Assembly (NCBI GenBank): GCA_014610835.1
Contig: QQXM01000036.1
Location: 1-46,126, forward strand
Origin: Erysipelotrichaceae bacterium 7770_A6
GTDB taxonomy: Bacteria > Bacillota_I > Bacilli_A > Erysipelotrichales > Erysipelotrichaceae
DNA length: 46,126 nt
Reading direction: 5' to 3'
The position numbers and the translations under genes are program-made. Each line of letters begins with the position of its first letter. Position 1 is the stretch's first letter. Shown here piece after piece: positions 32,105-42,930 of the stretch. The notes under the pieces are model-generated. The model saw only the letters and a list, made by a program, of their open reading frames with translations, was not told where the DNA came from and made no database searches.

Positions 32105-32113
32105 ATTATAGCA
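32105..32113 (-). promoter_or_regulatory. Extended -10 promoter immediately upstream of the 107-aa gene
   Basis: Minus strand TGCTATAAT (TATAAT at 32105-32110). Its spacing to the ATG at 32095 (nine bases) puts the predicted transcription start at or within three bases of the start codon. A TTGCAA lies 15 bp upstream inside the preceding terminator. Confidence 0.6.
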
Positions 32114-32143
32114 AAAAAACATCCATTGCAACTGCATGGATGT
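32113..32143 (-). terminator. Terminator of the recG-rnc-galK-ATPase operon
   Basis: Minus strand ACATCCAT (32136-32143) pairs with ATGGATGT (32119-32126), with a 9-nt loop and then seven T (32113-32119). It begins 8 bp after the ATPase gene stop and directly precedes the next promoter. Confidence 0.85.
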
Positions 32144-32150
32144 AATTTGG

Positions 32151-33650
32151 CTATTTCATAAATGATTTCAAGAATTTTTTAGCAGAGCGAACGCCAAGAT
32201 TGATCAGTTCATTTTCAGCTTTATTTTGAATCTTTTTTGCAATTCTCTTTGATTGATTTGCACGCTGCTTTTCTTCGCGTGCTTCTAATCTCGCAGCTTC
32301 TTTCGCACGTGCTTCTTCAATTTTCGCAATCTTCTTTTCTTCTTCTAAGCGATTTTTTTCTTCCTCTGCTTCTTTTTTGATTTCATCCACTTTTTCAAAA
32401 GCACTTTCTGGATCAATTTCATCCCAGTATTTACTTTTGAGTGGATCATTATTGACAGTTCTAAAGATTGCGGTAACTTCACTTGCCTTCATACTGGAAG
32501 ATGGTGGCAGAATCTTTGTTTCTTCAACAATCGTAGGAGCGCCATCTTCATCTAATACAGATACAAGCGCATGCCCTGTTTTCATCATTGTGATGACTTC
32601 TTCTGTATTTAGTTCTGGATTTTGTCTGAATGCCTGTGCTGCAAGCTTTACATTTTTCATTTCAGAAGGTGTATATGCACGCAGTGCATGCTGGATACGA
32701 TTACTGAGCTGTGCTAAGACAGAATCAGGAATATCTGATGGAGATTGCGTACAGAAGAATACACCAACACCTTTCGAACGAATCAATTTTACAGTCTGTT
32801 CAACCTTATCCAGTAATGCTTTAGGTGCGTGGTCAAACAAGAGATGAGCTTCATCAAAGAAGAATACAATTTCAGGCTGATCTAAGTCACCAACTTCAGG
32901 CAAGTTCTGATACAGTGTATCCAAAAGCCATAACAAAAACGTTGCATACAGGAGCGGATGCTGGAACAGCTTTTCACATTCAAGAATATTCATGACACCA
33001 TTGCCATTTTCTGTCTGTAAAAGATCTTGAATATTCAATCCCGGCATACCAAATAATTTATCACCTTCCTGCTGTTCAAGAACAAGCAGTTTTCTTTGGA
33101 TCGCACCAATAGATTGTTTCGTCACCATTCCATAACTCACAGTAAATGAGGATGCATTCTCACCAACATATGCACACATTGCCTGTAAATCTTTTAAGTC
33201 AATAATGTCAAGATCTTTATCTTCTGCGATTTTAAAGATGATATTTAATACACCTTCCTGTGCATCAGAAAGATCCAAGATTCTACTCAACAGTACAGGA
33301 TCCATTTCCTGCATCACTGCACGCATTGGAAGTCCATTCTTCTTATATACATCGAAGAAACGAACTGGATAGCTCTTCGTTTCAAAACCACTAATTGACA
33401 TTGAATCCAGACGTTCCTGAATACAAGAAAGATTGCCAGGTGTTATCATGCCTGTCAGATCTCCCTTCACATCCGCAATAAATGTAGGTACTCCTGCATC
33501 ACTCAAGCTTTCAGCAATCACTTTTAATGTGACTGTTTTCCCTGTGCCACTTGCTCCTGCAATCAAACCATGACGATTCATTTGATTCAGAAGCATGTAT
33601 ACTTCTTTCTCTTTTGCTTTGCCAAGGAGTATTTTATGATCCTTTAACAT
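32151..33650 (-). CDS. HerA-like helicase/ATPase, DUF853 (YjgR) family
   Basis: 499 aa. Walker A GASGTGKT is at 32-39, Walker B is EIVFFFDEAHLLFD, and a HerA/VirB4-type arginine stretch (SPSDIPDSVLAQLSNRIQHA) follows. A Lys/Glu-rich coiled-coil tail of about 75 residues ends in KKFLKSFMK. DUF853 proteins have no settled function; DNA translocation is inferred from fold. GAGG lies seven bases before the ATG. It ends with TAG. Confidence 0.88.
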   Translation of the reverse strand: MLKDHKILLGKAKEKEVYMLLNQMNRHGLIAGASGTGKTVTLKVIAESLSDAGVPTFIADVKGDLTGMITPGNLSCIQERLDSMSISGFETKSYPVRFFDVYKKNGLPMRAVMQEMDPVLLSRILDLSDAQEGVLNIIFKIAEDKDLDIIDLKDLQAMCAYVGENASSFTVSYGMVTKQSIGAIQRKLLVLEQQEGDKLFGMPGLNIQDLLQTENGNGVMNILECEKLFQHPLLYATFLLWLLDTLYQNLPEVGDLDQPEIVFFFDEAHLLFDHAPKALLDKVEQTVKLIRSKGVGVFFCTQSPSDIPDSVLAQLSNRIQHALRAYTPSEMKNVKLAAQAFRQNPELNTEEVITMMKTGHALVSVLDEDGAPTIVEETKILPPSSSMKASEVTAIFRTVNNDPLKSKYWDEIDPESAFEKVDEIKKEAEEEKNRLEEEKKIAKIEEARAKEAARLEAREEKQRANQSKRIAKKIQNKAENELINLGVRSAKKFLKSFMK

Positions 33651-33665
33651 AACATGACCTCAATA

Positions 33666-34940
33666 TTAAGCTAAGCGAATACCGCCTACATCACGAATAC
33701 GTAAAATATAGCAGCAGTCTTTGCCAAATGTTTTTTCCATTCTTTCAATGAATACTTCTGTTGTATTCTTATTCACAAATGCCTGGATTGTTCCCGCAAA
33801 TCCACCACCATGTACACGGTATGCACCATCTTCATGAATGACAGATTCAGAAATTGCCAAACCAATAGCAACTGCCTGTGATTCAGGCATAGAACCTACA
33901 GAAATATTCTGTAAATACATCCAGCTGGATCTTCCAGATTCTCTAACAAGCTGAAAGAATGTTTTGATATCTTTTTTCTTGAGTGCTTCTGCTTCATCAT
34001 GTGCACGCTGTGTTTCATTTAAGAAATGATATGCACGTAAGAATGCACGGTCTCCACACTGTTCTCTGATTTCTTTCACATGGTCAAACAATTCATCTAG
34101 TGTTGCTTCAGATAATACTTCATGTCCCATCGCTTTAGCAGCAGCTTTCATTTCTAGTGGAACCTTAGAATATTCATCAGACAAGTCCGCATGAGAAGCT
34201 TTCACATCTGTGATGATCAAATCATAGCCATAGTCAGCTGGATCAAAAGGAACCTTTTCAACCACTGGATTTTCAGGATCTTTAAAATCCATTGCAGCAA
34301 AGCTGCCAACAGAACAAGCCATCTGATCAAGCAAGCCACTTGCTTTCATGAAATACACGTTTTCCGCAAACTGACCAATCTTGGCCACGTTTTCTGTAGA
34401 AACTTTTCCTTCGTTGTAAAGATCATTCTGAATTGTACCAAGCAATACTTCGAACGCTGCAGAACTTGACATACCGCCACCATTGATGACATCACTTTCT
34501 GCATAGCACTTAAAGCCGCCCGCATTGTATCCACGCTTGTTTAAACCTGATGCAACACCGCGGATCAAAGCTTCTGTAGAATTCTTTTCTTCTTCATGAA
34601 TTGTGATATCACTGACATCAACTGGCTTTACATTGTAACCTTTTGACGCATATGTAACGATGTTATCGTCTGTTGGGATAACACAGGCTACAACATCTAA
34701 ATTCAATGATGCAGCTAAAACTTTACCTAATTGATGGTCTGTATGGTTTCCACCAACTTCTGTTCTACCTGGTGCAGAATAGATTCTTGCTTCTTCATCT
34801 GAAAAAGCATGCAATGCATTATCTAAAATTGCAGTATATCTTACTTTTTGTGCGTCAAGTGCTTTTTCACCATAAAGTTCAACAAGCTTGTCATCAAGTT
34901 TTCCTTCTTTGATGAATGTTTTGAGTTCTGAAATTTTCAT
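33666..34940 (-). CDS. galK: Galactokinase-like GHMP kinase
   Basis: 424 aa. The galactokinase signature is present as GRTEVGGNHTDH (58-69; the usual form is GRVNLIGEHTDY), then GGGMSSSAAFE for ATP binding and HGGGFAGTIQAF near the end. The variation in the signature leaves room for another hexose specificity. No galT or galE is adjacent. It follows rnc by 17 bp in a repair operon, so its placement is unusual for sugar metabolism. AGGAGA lies ten bases before the ATG. Confidence 0.82.
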   Translation of the reverse strand: MKISELKTFIKEGKLDDKLVELYGEKALDAQKVRYTAILDNALHAFSDEEARIYSAPGRTEVGGNHTDHQLGKVLAASLNLDVVACVIPTDDNIVTYASKGYNVKPVDVSDITIHEEEKNSTEALIRGVASGLNKRGYNAGGFKCYAESDVINGGGMSSSAAFEVLLGTIQNDLYNEGKVSTENVAKIGQFAENVYFMKASGLLDQMACSVGSFAAMDFKDPENPVVEKVPFDPADYGYDLIITDVKASHADLSDEYSKVPLEMKAAAKAMGHEVLSEATLDELFDHVKEIREQCGDRAFLRAYHFLNETQRAHDEAEALKKKDIKTFFQLVRESGRSSWMYLQNISVGSMPESQAVAIGLAISESVIHEDGAYRVHGGGFAGTIQAFVNKNTTEVFIERMEKTFGKDCCYILRIRDVGGIRLA

Positions 34941-34957
34941 GTTCTTTTGTTCTCCTG

Positions 34958-35632
34958 TTATTTTGCTAATTTTTCAAAAGCATCTTTGGCAGCGTTCTGT
35001 TCTGCCTGCTTTTTTGAAACACCCTTACCTGTCCCTAATACAATGTTGTCCATCACGCAGTTCATTACGAATTCAGGTGCATTTGCGGGACCTTTTTCAC
35101 TGACAAGCTTATATGTGACGGTACGTTTTTTATCTGCCTGTACAAATTCCTGCAGTTTGCTTTTATAGTCATGGATCGTACCTACGTCTTCTGGATGCGA
35201 TAAACGTGGAATCAGGCAGTCATTTAAAATATTATCGACTGCTTTCATACCCTGATCTAAGAATAATGCACCAAGAAATGCTTCAAATGCATCCGCAATG
35301 ATTGCATCTTTATTTCTTCCGCCTGTCTTTTCTTCACCAGCACCTAATAAAAGAAAATCATTTAAATGCAGTTCTCTGCCATAGATAGCCAATGCTTTTT
35401 CACAAACAAGCTGTGCACGCAAACGAGACATTTTACCTTCTGATAGATTCAATGGCCAGATTGCTCTACTAGACCACAGCTGAAGTACCGCATCTCCCAT
35501 AAATTCCAGTCTTTCATTATCATGGAATTGCTGGTGTTCATGTGCATAGCTGCTATGCATAAATGCCTGTTCTACCAAAGAAGTATTTTTTACCTGAATA
35601 CCTCTATTTTTCAACCAATCAATAATTGTCAT
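34958..35632 (-). CDS. rnc: Ribonuclease III
   Basis: Double-strand-specific RNase for rRNA processing, 224 aa. The signature NERLEFMGDAVL is at 39-50 and the second metal motif is in DAIIADAFEAFLGALF. A dsRNA-binding domain begins at about 155 (DYKSKLQEFVQ) and ends with KKQAEQNAAKDAFEKL. GAGGGG precedes the ATG by eight bases; recG ends 12 bp upstream. Confidence 0.95.
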   Translation of the reverse strand: MTIIDWLKNRGIQVKNTSLVEQAFMHSSYAHEHQQFHDNERLEFMGDAVLQLWSSRAIWPLNLSEGKMSRLRAQLVCEKALAIYGRELHLNDFLLLGAGEEKTGGRNKDAIIADAFEAFLGALFLDQGMKAVDNILNDCLIPRLSHPEDVGTIHDYKSKLQEFVQADKKRTVTYKLVSEKGPANAPEFVMNCVMDNIVLGTGKGVSKKQAEQNAAKDAFEKLAK

Positions 35633-35644
35633 TTCTTTTTCCCC

Positions 35645-37654
35645 TCAATCTATATACGCACTTTGTGCTCTTCTCTGCTTTACACTTTCTATGATAGAAA
35701 TGTAATCTGTCTGATCACAATGTTCAACGATTAATTTTGCATCTTTTCTACAGACCTCGATCATTTTTGTATCTTCATAAAGATTTCCAAGAATCAGATC
35801 CGGCACACCAGATTGTCTTGTTCCAAGTATATCACCAGGTCCTCTTAGACGTAAATCTTCATACGAGATTTCAAATCCATTCGTTGTTTTCACTAATACA
35901 TTCAATCTTTCTTTTACATCTTCACTTTTGTTATCTGTTAACAGCCAGCATTTTCCAACTGCATTTCCTCTTTGGATACGCCCACGCAGCTGATGCAGCT
36001 GACTAAGTCCAAAGCGATCTGCATCATAAATGATCATTCCAGTTGCATTTACAACATTCATGCCGACTTCTACGACTGTTGTAGAAACAAGTATCTGAAT
36101 TTCATTTTTTGCAAATGCATCCATGACACTTTGCTTTTCATCTGAACTCATCTGCCCATGCAGCATGCCAACCTTTCTAGGATAGAACAGTTTGGATAGA
36201 TTGATATACATCTTATTTACATCACGTGCCTTAAACGCTTCATTTTCATCTACTGCAGCACATATGACATACAGCTGATGTCCTTCTTCTAACAGCGCAT
36301 TCACTTCATCCAGTACAGAACGGAAACTGTTTTCCAGAATCAATTGCGTGAGTGGCTGTTTTCTTCCTGCAGGCATTGTTTCGATCGTACTGACTTTCAT
36401 ATCTGAAAACAAGGAAGCTGCTAAGGTACGTGGAATTGGTGTTGCTGACATCAAAAGAAAATCTGTGTTTTCACCTTTTAAGCGAAGTGCTTTTCTCTGT
36501 TCTACACCAAAACGCTGCTGTTCATCTGCCACAACATAGCCAAGCTTTTTAAAGTGTACATCATCCTGAATCAATGCATGTGTTCCAATCAGAATATCAA
36601 TATCTCCTTCTTCACATCGTCTTAGAATATCTTTTTTTTCTTTCGTATTCATTGCTGAATATAAGACTTCTATAGAAATAGAAGGATCCTTGATCATACT
36701 TTTAAGTGAAGCAAGATGTTGTTTGGCTAAGATTTCTGTCGGTGCTAATAAAGCAGACTGATAACCGCTTAGAAAACATGCATACATGCTGAATGCAGCT
36801 ACGACTGTCTTGCCACATCCGACATCTCCCTGTACGAGGCGGTACATTGGTACATTAGAACGCATGTCATTGATGATGGCATTGAGTGTATCTACCTGAT
36901 CTTTTGTCAAAGAAAAAGGAAGACAAGATATCATTGTTTTTACTTTTGTAATATCAATGTTTTTTGGCTGCTTATATGAAAGCAGACCTTCTTCATCTTT
37001 GTTCAATTCCATCGCAATAAAGAAGCGTAGAAATTCTTCATATTTCAAAGTACGAAATGCCTGTTTCGTATCTTCTAACGACTCTGGAAAATGAATTTTT
37101 CTATAGGCTTCGCTTCTTCGAAGCAAATGATACTTTCGAATCATTTCTTCTGGAACATAGTCAATGATTTCATTCTGTAATACTTCATAGACTGTTTTTA
37201 TCGAAGCACGAATCGTTCTTTGCTGGATGCCTTCTTTGGTTGAATAGACAGGTGTTACTGCTTCATGATCATGAAGTGGCTTTGTATCATAATTCATAGC
37301 AGTCACTTTATGATTTCCCATATAGATTCCTGTAATCGTAATCCTAGAGTTCATTGCAAGCTTTGATGCCCATGGTCGATTGAATATCGTGATCTTTAAT
37401 ACGGTATCTTCATGCATGACTTCAAACTTTGTTGAAGCAAATCTTCCATTGCGGAATGTAATTGCACGAGATATAACTTCCGCTTCAAATGTGACTTTTT
37501 CTTTGATTTTCCATTCAGAAATCGGAGAAGAAGAAATTGTATCAAAACGGTATGGATAATAGGAAAGCAGATCATCTGAATCATATATATGCAGCCGTTG
37601 TAATGCTTCAATTCTTTTCGCTGAAAAATGGAATGATTTATCATGTAGATCCAT
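35645..37654 (-). CDS. recG: ATP-dependent DNA helicase RecG
   Basis: Branch-migration helicase for stalled forks, 669 aa. An N-terminal wedge/OB domain (about 40-125) is followed by the helicase core with Walker A GDVGCGKT (276-283; the usual serine is a cysteine), DEQQRFGVEQ (377-386), SATPIPRTLA, and the C-terminal QLRGRIQRGNAVGKCWL. No Shine-Dalgarno site is seen. The TATAAT lies 6 bp before the ATG, so the mRNA may be leaderless. It is first of the recG-rnc-galK-ATPase operon. Confidence 0.94.
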   Translation of the reverse strand: MDLHDKSFHFSAKRIEALQRLHIYDSDDLLSYYPYRFDTISSSPISEWKIKEKVTFEAEVISRAITFRNGRFASTKFEVMHEDTVLKITIFNRPWASKLAMNSRITITGIYMGNHKVTAMNYDTKPLHDHEAVTPVYSTKEGIQQRTIRASIKTVYEVLQNEIIDYVPEEMIRKYHLLRRSEAYRKIHFPESLEDTKQAFRTLKYEEFLRFFIAMELNKDEEGLLSYKQPKNIDITKVKTMISCLPFSLTKDQVDTLNAIINDMRSNVPMYRLVQGDVGCGKTVVAAFSMYACFLSGYQSALLAPTEILAKQHLASLKSMIKDPSISIEVLYSAMNTKEKKDILRRCEEGDIDILIGTHALIQDDVHFKKLGYVVADEQQRFGVEQRKALRLKGENTDFLLMSATPIPRTLAASLFSDMKVSTIETMPAGRKQPLTQLILENSFRSVLDEVNALLEEGHQLYVICAAVDENEAFKARDVNKMYINLSKLFYPRKVGMLHGQMSSDEKQSVMDAFAKNEIQILVSTTVVEVGMNVVNATGMIIYDADRFGLSQLHQLRGRIQRGNAVGKCWLLTDNKSEDVKERLNVLVKTTNGFEISYEDLRLRGPGDILGTRQSGVPDLILGNLYEDTKMIEVCRKDAKLIVEHCDQTDYISIIESVKQRRAQSAYID

Positions 37655-37660
37655 GTCTCA

Positions 37661-37669
37661 ATTATAGCA
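37661..37669 (-). promoter_or_regulatory. Extended -10 promoter of recG with no room for a leader
   Basis: Minus strand TGCTATAAT (TATAAT at 37661-37666), six bases before the ATG at 37654. The predicted start of transcription falls at the A of the start codon. Confidence 0.65.
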
Positions 37670-37678
37670 TTTCTCATG

Positions 37679-37715
37679 AAAAAAACTTTCTAAGAATTAA
37701 TATTCCTAGAAAGTT
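37679..37715 (-). terminator. Terminator of the GH1 glucosidase gene
   Basis: Minus strand: AACTTTCTA (37707-37715) pairs with TAGAAAGTT (37684-37692), and GAAT/ATTC extends it past one mismatch. Seven T follow (37679-37685). Confidence 0.85.
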
Positions 37716-37734
37716 CGAAAATATTTAAATTTGA

Positions 37735-39272
<1,538 letters not shown>

Positions 39273-39292
39273 AATGCAGCTGAGGTGAATGA

Positions 39293-40837
39293 ATGAGTAT
39301 ACTAGTTGTTGAAAATCTTAGCCACGCCTTTGGTGGCAGAGTAATATTTGAAGATGTATCGTTCCGTTTGAATCGTGGGGAACATGTTGGTCTTGTTGGT
39401 GCAAATGGTGAAGGGAAAAGTACTTTCATGAATATCCTGACAAAAAAACTGGAACCAGAAGAAGGAAAAGTACTCTGGAACAAGCGTGTCAATGTTGGCT
39501 ACCTGGATCAGCATACGGTTTTAGATCCAGCAAAAACGATTCGTGATGTATTAAAGAGTGCATATGATGAATTGTATGACATTGAACAGTCCATTACAGA
39601 TGACTATATGAAAATGGCTGATATGGATGAAAAAGAAATGAATGTATTACTGGAAGATATTGGTGAAAGACAGTCTTATCTTGATCAGCATGATTTCTAC
39701 CTGATTGATTCTAAAATTGATGAAATTTCACGTGCATTCAGTATTGATGCATTAGGTCTTGATACAAATGTTTCTAATTTAAGTGGCGGTCAAAGAACAC
39801 GTATTCTTATGACTAAACTTCTTCTACAAAAACCAGATATTCTTTTACTGGATGAGCCTACAAACTATTTAGATGTGGAACACATTGAATGGTTAAAGAA
39901 TTATTTAATTAACTATGAAAATGCATTTATTCTAATTTCTCATGATGTTCCATTTTTAAATACCTGTATCAATGTTGTATATCACGTTGATGCTCCTTCT
40001 ATTACACGTTATACAGGAAACTATGATAACTTTGTATCTGTATATGAAACAAAGAAAAAACAGCTAGAAGCTGCATATAATCGTCAACAGGCTGAAATTG
40101 AAAAGATGGAAGATTTTATTGCGAGAAATAAGGCAAGAGTCGCTACAAGAGGAATGGCCAACTCTAGAATGAAGCAGCTGAACAAAATGGAACGCATTGA
40201 GTTGAAGAAAGAAAAAATCAAACCTGAATTTGCTTTTCAATATTCTTCTACACCTTCAAAATATTTATTTATCACAAATGATATTGTGATTGGATATGAC
40301 TATCCATTAAGTAAACCAATGACATTTGCATTGGAAAAGAATAAAAAAGTAGCAATTGTTGGTGCAAACGGTATTGGTAAAACAACATTATTAAAGTCAT
40401 TGCTTGGTATCATTGATGTCCTTTCCGGTTCCATTGAACATGGTGAGAATATTGATGCTGGATATTTTGTACAGGAAGAAAAAGCAAGCTCTCAAACATG
40501 TATGCAGGAACTATGGGATACATTCCCTGCATACAGTCAATATGAAGTACGCAGTGCACTTGCAAAGTGTGGTCTAACAACAGAACAGATTGAATCACAG
40601 GTATTTGTATTATCTGGTGGAGAACAGGCAAAGCTTCGTCTTTGCAAGATCATGAATACTCCATGTAATCTTCTCGTATTAGACGAACCTACAAATCATC
40701 TTGATCAAGATGCAAAGGATTCTTTAAAAGAAGCCATTCAAGCATTTAAAGGAACTGTATTACTTGTTTCTCATGAACCATATTTCTATGAAGATATCGT
40801 GGATGAAGTATGGGATATGAGTCAGTATTCTATATAA
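39293..40837 (+). CDS. ABC-F family ribosome-associated ATPase
   Basis: 514 aa with two ATPase domains and no membrane segment. Domain 1 has Walker A GANGEGKST (36-44), LSGGQ (163-167) and LLLDEP (184-189). Domain 2 has GANGIGKTT (357-365), LSGGE (440-444) and LVLDEP (461-466). The charged linker (about 250-310) is the part that reaches the peptidyl-transferase region of the ribosome in translation-factor or antibiotic-resistance ABC-F proteins. It looks like a housekeeping type. Linker length alone does not prove resistance. GAGG lies ahead of the ATG. Confidence 0.9.
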   Translation: MSILVVENLSHAFGGRVIFEDVSFRLNRGEHVGLVGANGEGKSTFMNILTKKLEPEEGKVLWNKRVNVGYLDQHTVLDPAKTIRDVLKSAYDELYDIEQSITDDYMKMADMDEKEMNVLLEDIGERQSYLDQHDFYLIDSKIDEISRAFSIDALGLDTNVSNLSGGQRTRILMTKLLLQKPDILLLDEPTNYLDVEHIEWLKNYLINYENAFILISHDVPFLNTCINVVYHVDAPSITRYTGNYDNFVSVYETKKKQLEAAYNRQQAEIEKMEDFIARNKARVATRGMANSRMKQLNKMERIELKKEKIKPEFAFQYSSTPSKYLFITNDIVIGYDYPLSKPMTFALEKNKKVAIVGANGIGKTTLLKSLLGIIDVLSGSIEHGENIDAGYFVQEEKASSQTCMQELWDTFPAYSQYEVRSALAKCGLTTEQIESQVFVLSGGEQAKLRLCKIMNTPCNLLVLDEPTNHLDQDAKDSLKEAIQAFKGTVLLVSHEPYFYEDIVDEVWDMSQYSI

Positions 40838-40844
40838 CACACAT

Positions 40845-40884
40845 AAAAAATGTCATTTGAGATTTCAAATGACATTTTATTTTG
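40845..40884. terminator. Bidirectional terminator between the ABC-F gene and fakA
   Basis: A perfect 14-bp stem (40847-40860 with 40865-40878) and a 4-nt loop. It has ATTTTATTTTG on the plus strand and six T on the minus strand (40845-40850). It serves both convergent genes. Confidence 0.85.
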
Positions 40885-40885
40885 C

Positions 40886-42499
40886 TTATTCAACACCGAT
40901 AACAAATGAGTACACAGGCTGGCCACCATCTTGTACATCTACATCGACATCATAGTTTTCTTCAATGAATTCTGCCAATGCATCACATTCTTCCTGTGTA
41001 GCATCTTCACCCTTTAATAGAGTTACGATTTCTGAATCTTCGTCCATCATCTTTTCAATCAGCTGTTTAGAAGCAGTCATCTTATCCTTTTCAATGATCA
41101 CGATATCTTTATCAAAGAGTCCCATGTAATCGCCAGCATGGATTTCCTTGCCGTCAATCGAAGTATCCTTGATTGCATATGTAATCTGACCAGTCTTAAC
41201 ATTTGCGATTGCTTCTTCCATTGCTTCCTTGTTTGTTTCTACATCATCTTCTGGATTGAAGTTGATGCAGGCAGATAAGCCCTGTGGTACAGATTTTGTT
41301 GGAAGAACGATGACATCTTTATCTTCTGTAACTGTAGCTGCCTGATTTGCGGCCATAATGATATTTGAGTTATTTGGCAATACAAATACATGCTTTGCAT
41401 TTACCTTTGCGATTGCAGAAGCAATATCTTCTGTGGATGGATTCATTGTCTGGCCACCACTGACAACATAGTCTGTACGATATTCAGTGAATAGCTGTTT
41501 GATACCTTCACCAGCTGCTACCGCAATAATACCGTATTCCTTTGCCTCTCCAACTTCTTCTTCCTTCTCTTCTTCTAACAAGGATGGATTCAAATCATCT
41601 TGAATATTTTCAATCTGAACCTTTTTGAATTCACCATATCGTTCCGCAAGCATTAATACTTCACCTGGTGTCATTGTATGAAGACTTAGAGAAATACCAT
41701 CTTCTTTCACAACAAGCTGCACTTTATTTCCAAGTGCTTCTAATGATTTTCTGAAACGATCTTCATTGAAGCTCTTTGCGTGCTTTGCGTCAAATGTAAG
41801 AATAAATTCACAACGATATCCGCTGGAATGTTCACTCTTTGTTTCTTTCTTTTCTTCATTAACTGTTTCTTCAGTGACTGGATTGCCGTCCAAGAATGCC
41901 TTAAAACCTTCTAAGACCTTGACTAAACCAGCACCGCCAGAGTCAACAACATGTGCTTCCTTTAAAACAGGCAATAATTCAGGTGTTCTTTCAAGAGATG
42001 CATTTGCCTCATCTAATACTGCATTCATGAATTCTTCAATCGAAGCTTCAGGATTTGCATTGATGAATTCTTCACCCTTTGCACTTGCTTCACGAATCAC
42101 AGTTAAAATTGTACCTTCTGTAGGTCTCATAACTGCTTTATATGCAAGTTTGGAACCATTCAACAAAGCTTCAGAGAATTCATTGCTGGATAATTCTGTC
42201 TTTTCGCCAATGTATTGATAAATACCTCTGAAGATCTGAGAAAGAATAACACCAGAGTTTCCTCTAGCACCCATCAATAATCCTCTAGATAATGTCTTAG
42301 CAATTGTTGGTAAAGAATCTGAACCACTCTTTTTTACTTCACTCACACCATTTGTGAATGTTAAAGACATATTTGTACCTGTATCTCCATCAGGTACAGG
42401 GAATACGTTCAATGCATCAACTTCTTTTTTATTTCCATTTAGATTGTTGCATCCACTTTCAAGCATTCCTTTAAATATAATACCGTTAATTTTTTCCAT
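40886..42499 (-). CDS. fakA: FakA-like fatty acid kinase catalytic subunit (DAK2 domain)
   Basis: 537 aa. It phosphorylates exogenous fatty acids bound to FakB, feeding them into phospholipids. The DhaL-like kinase domain carries ALNVFPVPDGDTGTNM (29-44) and GARGNSGVILSQIF. A middle DegV-linked domain and a C-terminal domain (IIAVAAGEGIKQLF) follow. GAGGG is 4-5 bases before the ATG. It follows asp23 by 11 bp, the usual order in Bacillota. FakB is not in the window. Confidence 0.9.
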   Translation of the reverse strand: MEKINGIIFKGMLESGCNNLNGNKKEVDALNVFPVPDGDTGTNMSLTFTNGVSEVKKSGSDSLPTIAKTLSRGLLMGARGNSGVILSQIFRGIYQYIGEKTELSSNEFSEALLNGSKLAYKAVMRPTEGTILTVIREASAKGEEFINANPEASIEEFMNAVLDEANASLERTPELLPVLKEAHVVDSGGAGLVKVLEGFKAFLDGNPVTEETVNEEKKETKSEHSSGYRCEFILTFDAKHAKSFNEDRFRKSLEALGNKVQLVVKEDGISLSLHTMTPGEVLMLAERYGEFKKVQIENIQDDLNPSLLEEEKEEEVGEAKEYGIIAVAAGEGIKQLFTEYRTDYVVSGGQTMNPSTEDIASAIAKVNAKHVFVLPNNSNIIMAANQAATVTEDKDVIVLPTKSVPQGLSACINFNPEDDVETNKEAMEEAIANVKTGQITYAIKDTSIDGKEIHAGDYMGLFDKDIVIIEKDKMTASKQLIEKMMDEDSEIVTLLKGEDATQEECDALAEFIEENYDVDVDVQDGGQPVYSFVIGVE

Positions 42500-42510
42500 G
42501 ACGCCCTCAC

Positions 42511-42870
42511 TCAGTTCATTACACGTACACCCTGAACAAAGACATTCACTGAATGAATATCTTGTGAAAGGGTCTTTTCTAACATATATTTAACTTTCTT
42601 CTGTGCTTCTTTTACAGTTTCTGTAATCTTAATACCAAAAGAAACAATAATGTAAAGATCTACATCAATCATTCCGTCTGTATTTTTGATAACTACACCT
42701 TTAGAATAGTTTTCTTTTTTTAATAATTCAGCCCAGCCATCCTTTAGTACTTGTTTGCTGGCCATTCCTACAACACCATAGCATTCTGTGATAATGCCAC
42801 CTGCAAGAGATGCAATTGCATCAGATGTAATAGAAATATTTCCATAGTTTGTTTTTGTTTCTATTGCCAT
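42511..42870 (-). CDS. Asp23/YloU-family protein
   Basis: 119 aa from the ATG at 42870, with AAGGAG ten bases upstream; a longer frame overlaps the promoter. The sequence YGNISITSDAIASLAGG through SFGIKITETVKEAQKKV is the Asp23 domain (PF03780). These proteins are membrane-surface partners with a role in envelope homeostasis. The arrangement upstream of fakA is the yloU-yloV order. Confidence 0.9.
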   Translation of the reverse strand: MAIETKTNYGNISITSDAIASLAGGIITECYGVVGMASKQVLKDGWAELLKKENYSKGVVIKNTDGMIDVDLYIIVSFGIKITETVKEAQKKVKYMLEKTLSQDIHSVNVFVQGVRVMN

Positions 42871-42895
42871 AGTAAAATAGCTCCTTATCTCAATT

Positions 42896-42901
42896 ATTAT
42901 A
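42896..42901 (-). promoter_or_regulatory. -10 element of the asp23-fakA operon
   Basis: Minus-strand TATAAT about 25 bp upstream of the asp23 start, just after the T run of the previous terminator. No good -35. Confidence 0.5.
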
Positions 42902-42903
42902 AC

Positions 42904-42922
42904 AAAAAACATTCACAGAATG
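42904..42922 (-). terminator. Weak terminator of the divIB/murB/murG transcript
   Basis: Minus strand CATTC (42918-42922) pairs with GAATG (42910-42914), then six T (42904-42909). The stem is only 5 bp, so some readthrough into asp23 is likely. Confidence 0.5.
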
Positions 42923-42930
42923 AACAATTG

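Noticed and set aside
32377-32847. Open frame of 156 codons on the plus strand
   Set aside because: It is antisense to the HerA-like ATPase, has no ribosome site and reads as a codon-usage shadow.
41766-42218. Open frame of 150 codons on the plus strand
   Set aside because: It lies entirely antisense to fakA and has no promoter, ribosome site or family resemblance.
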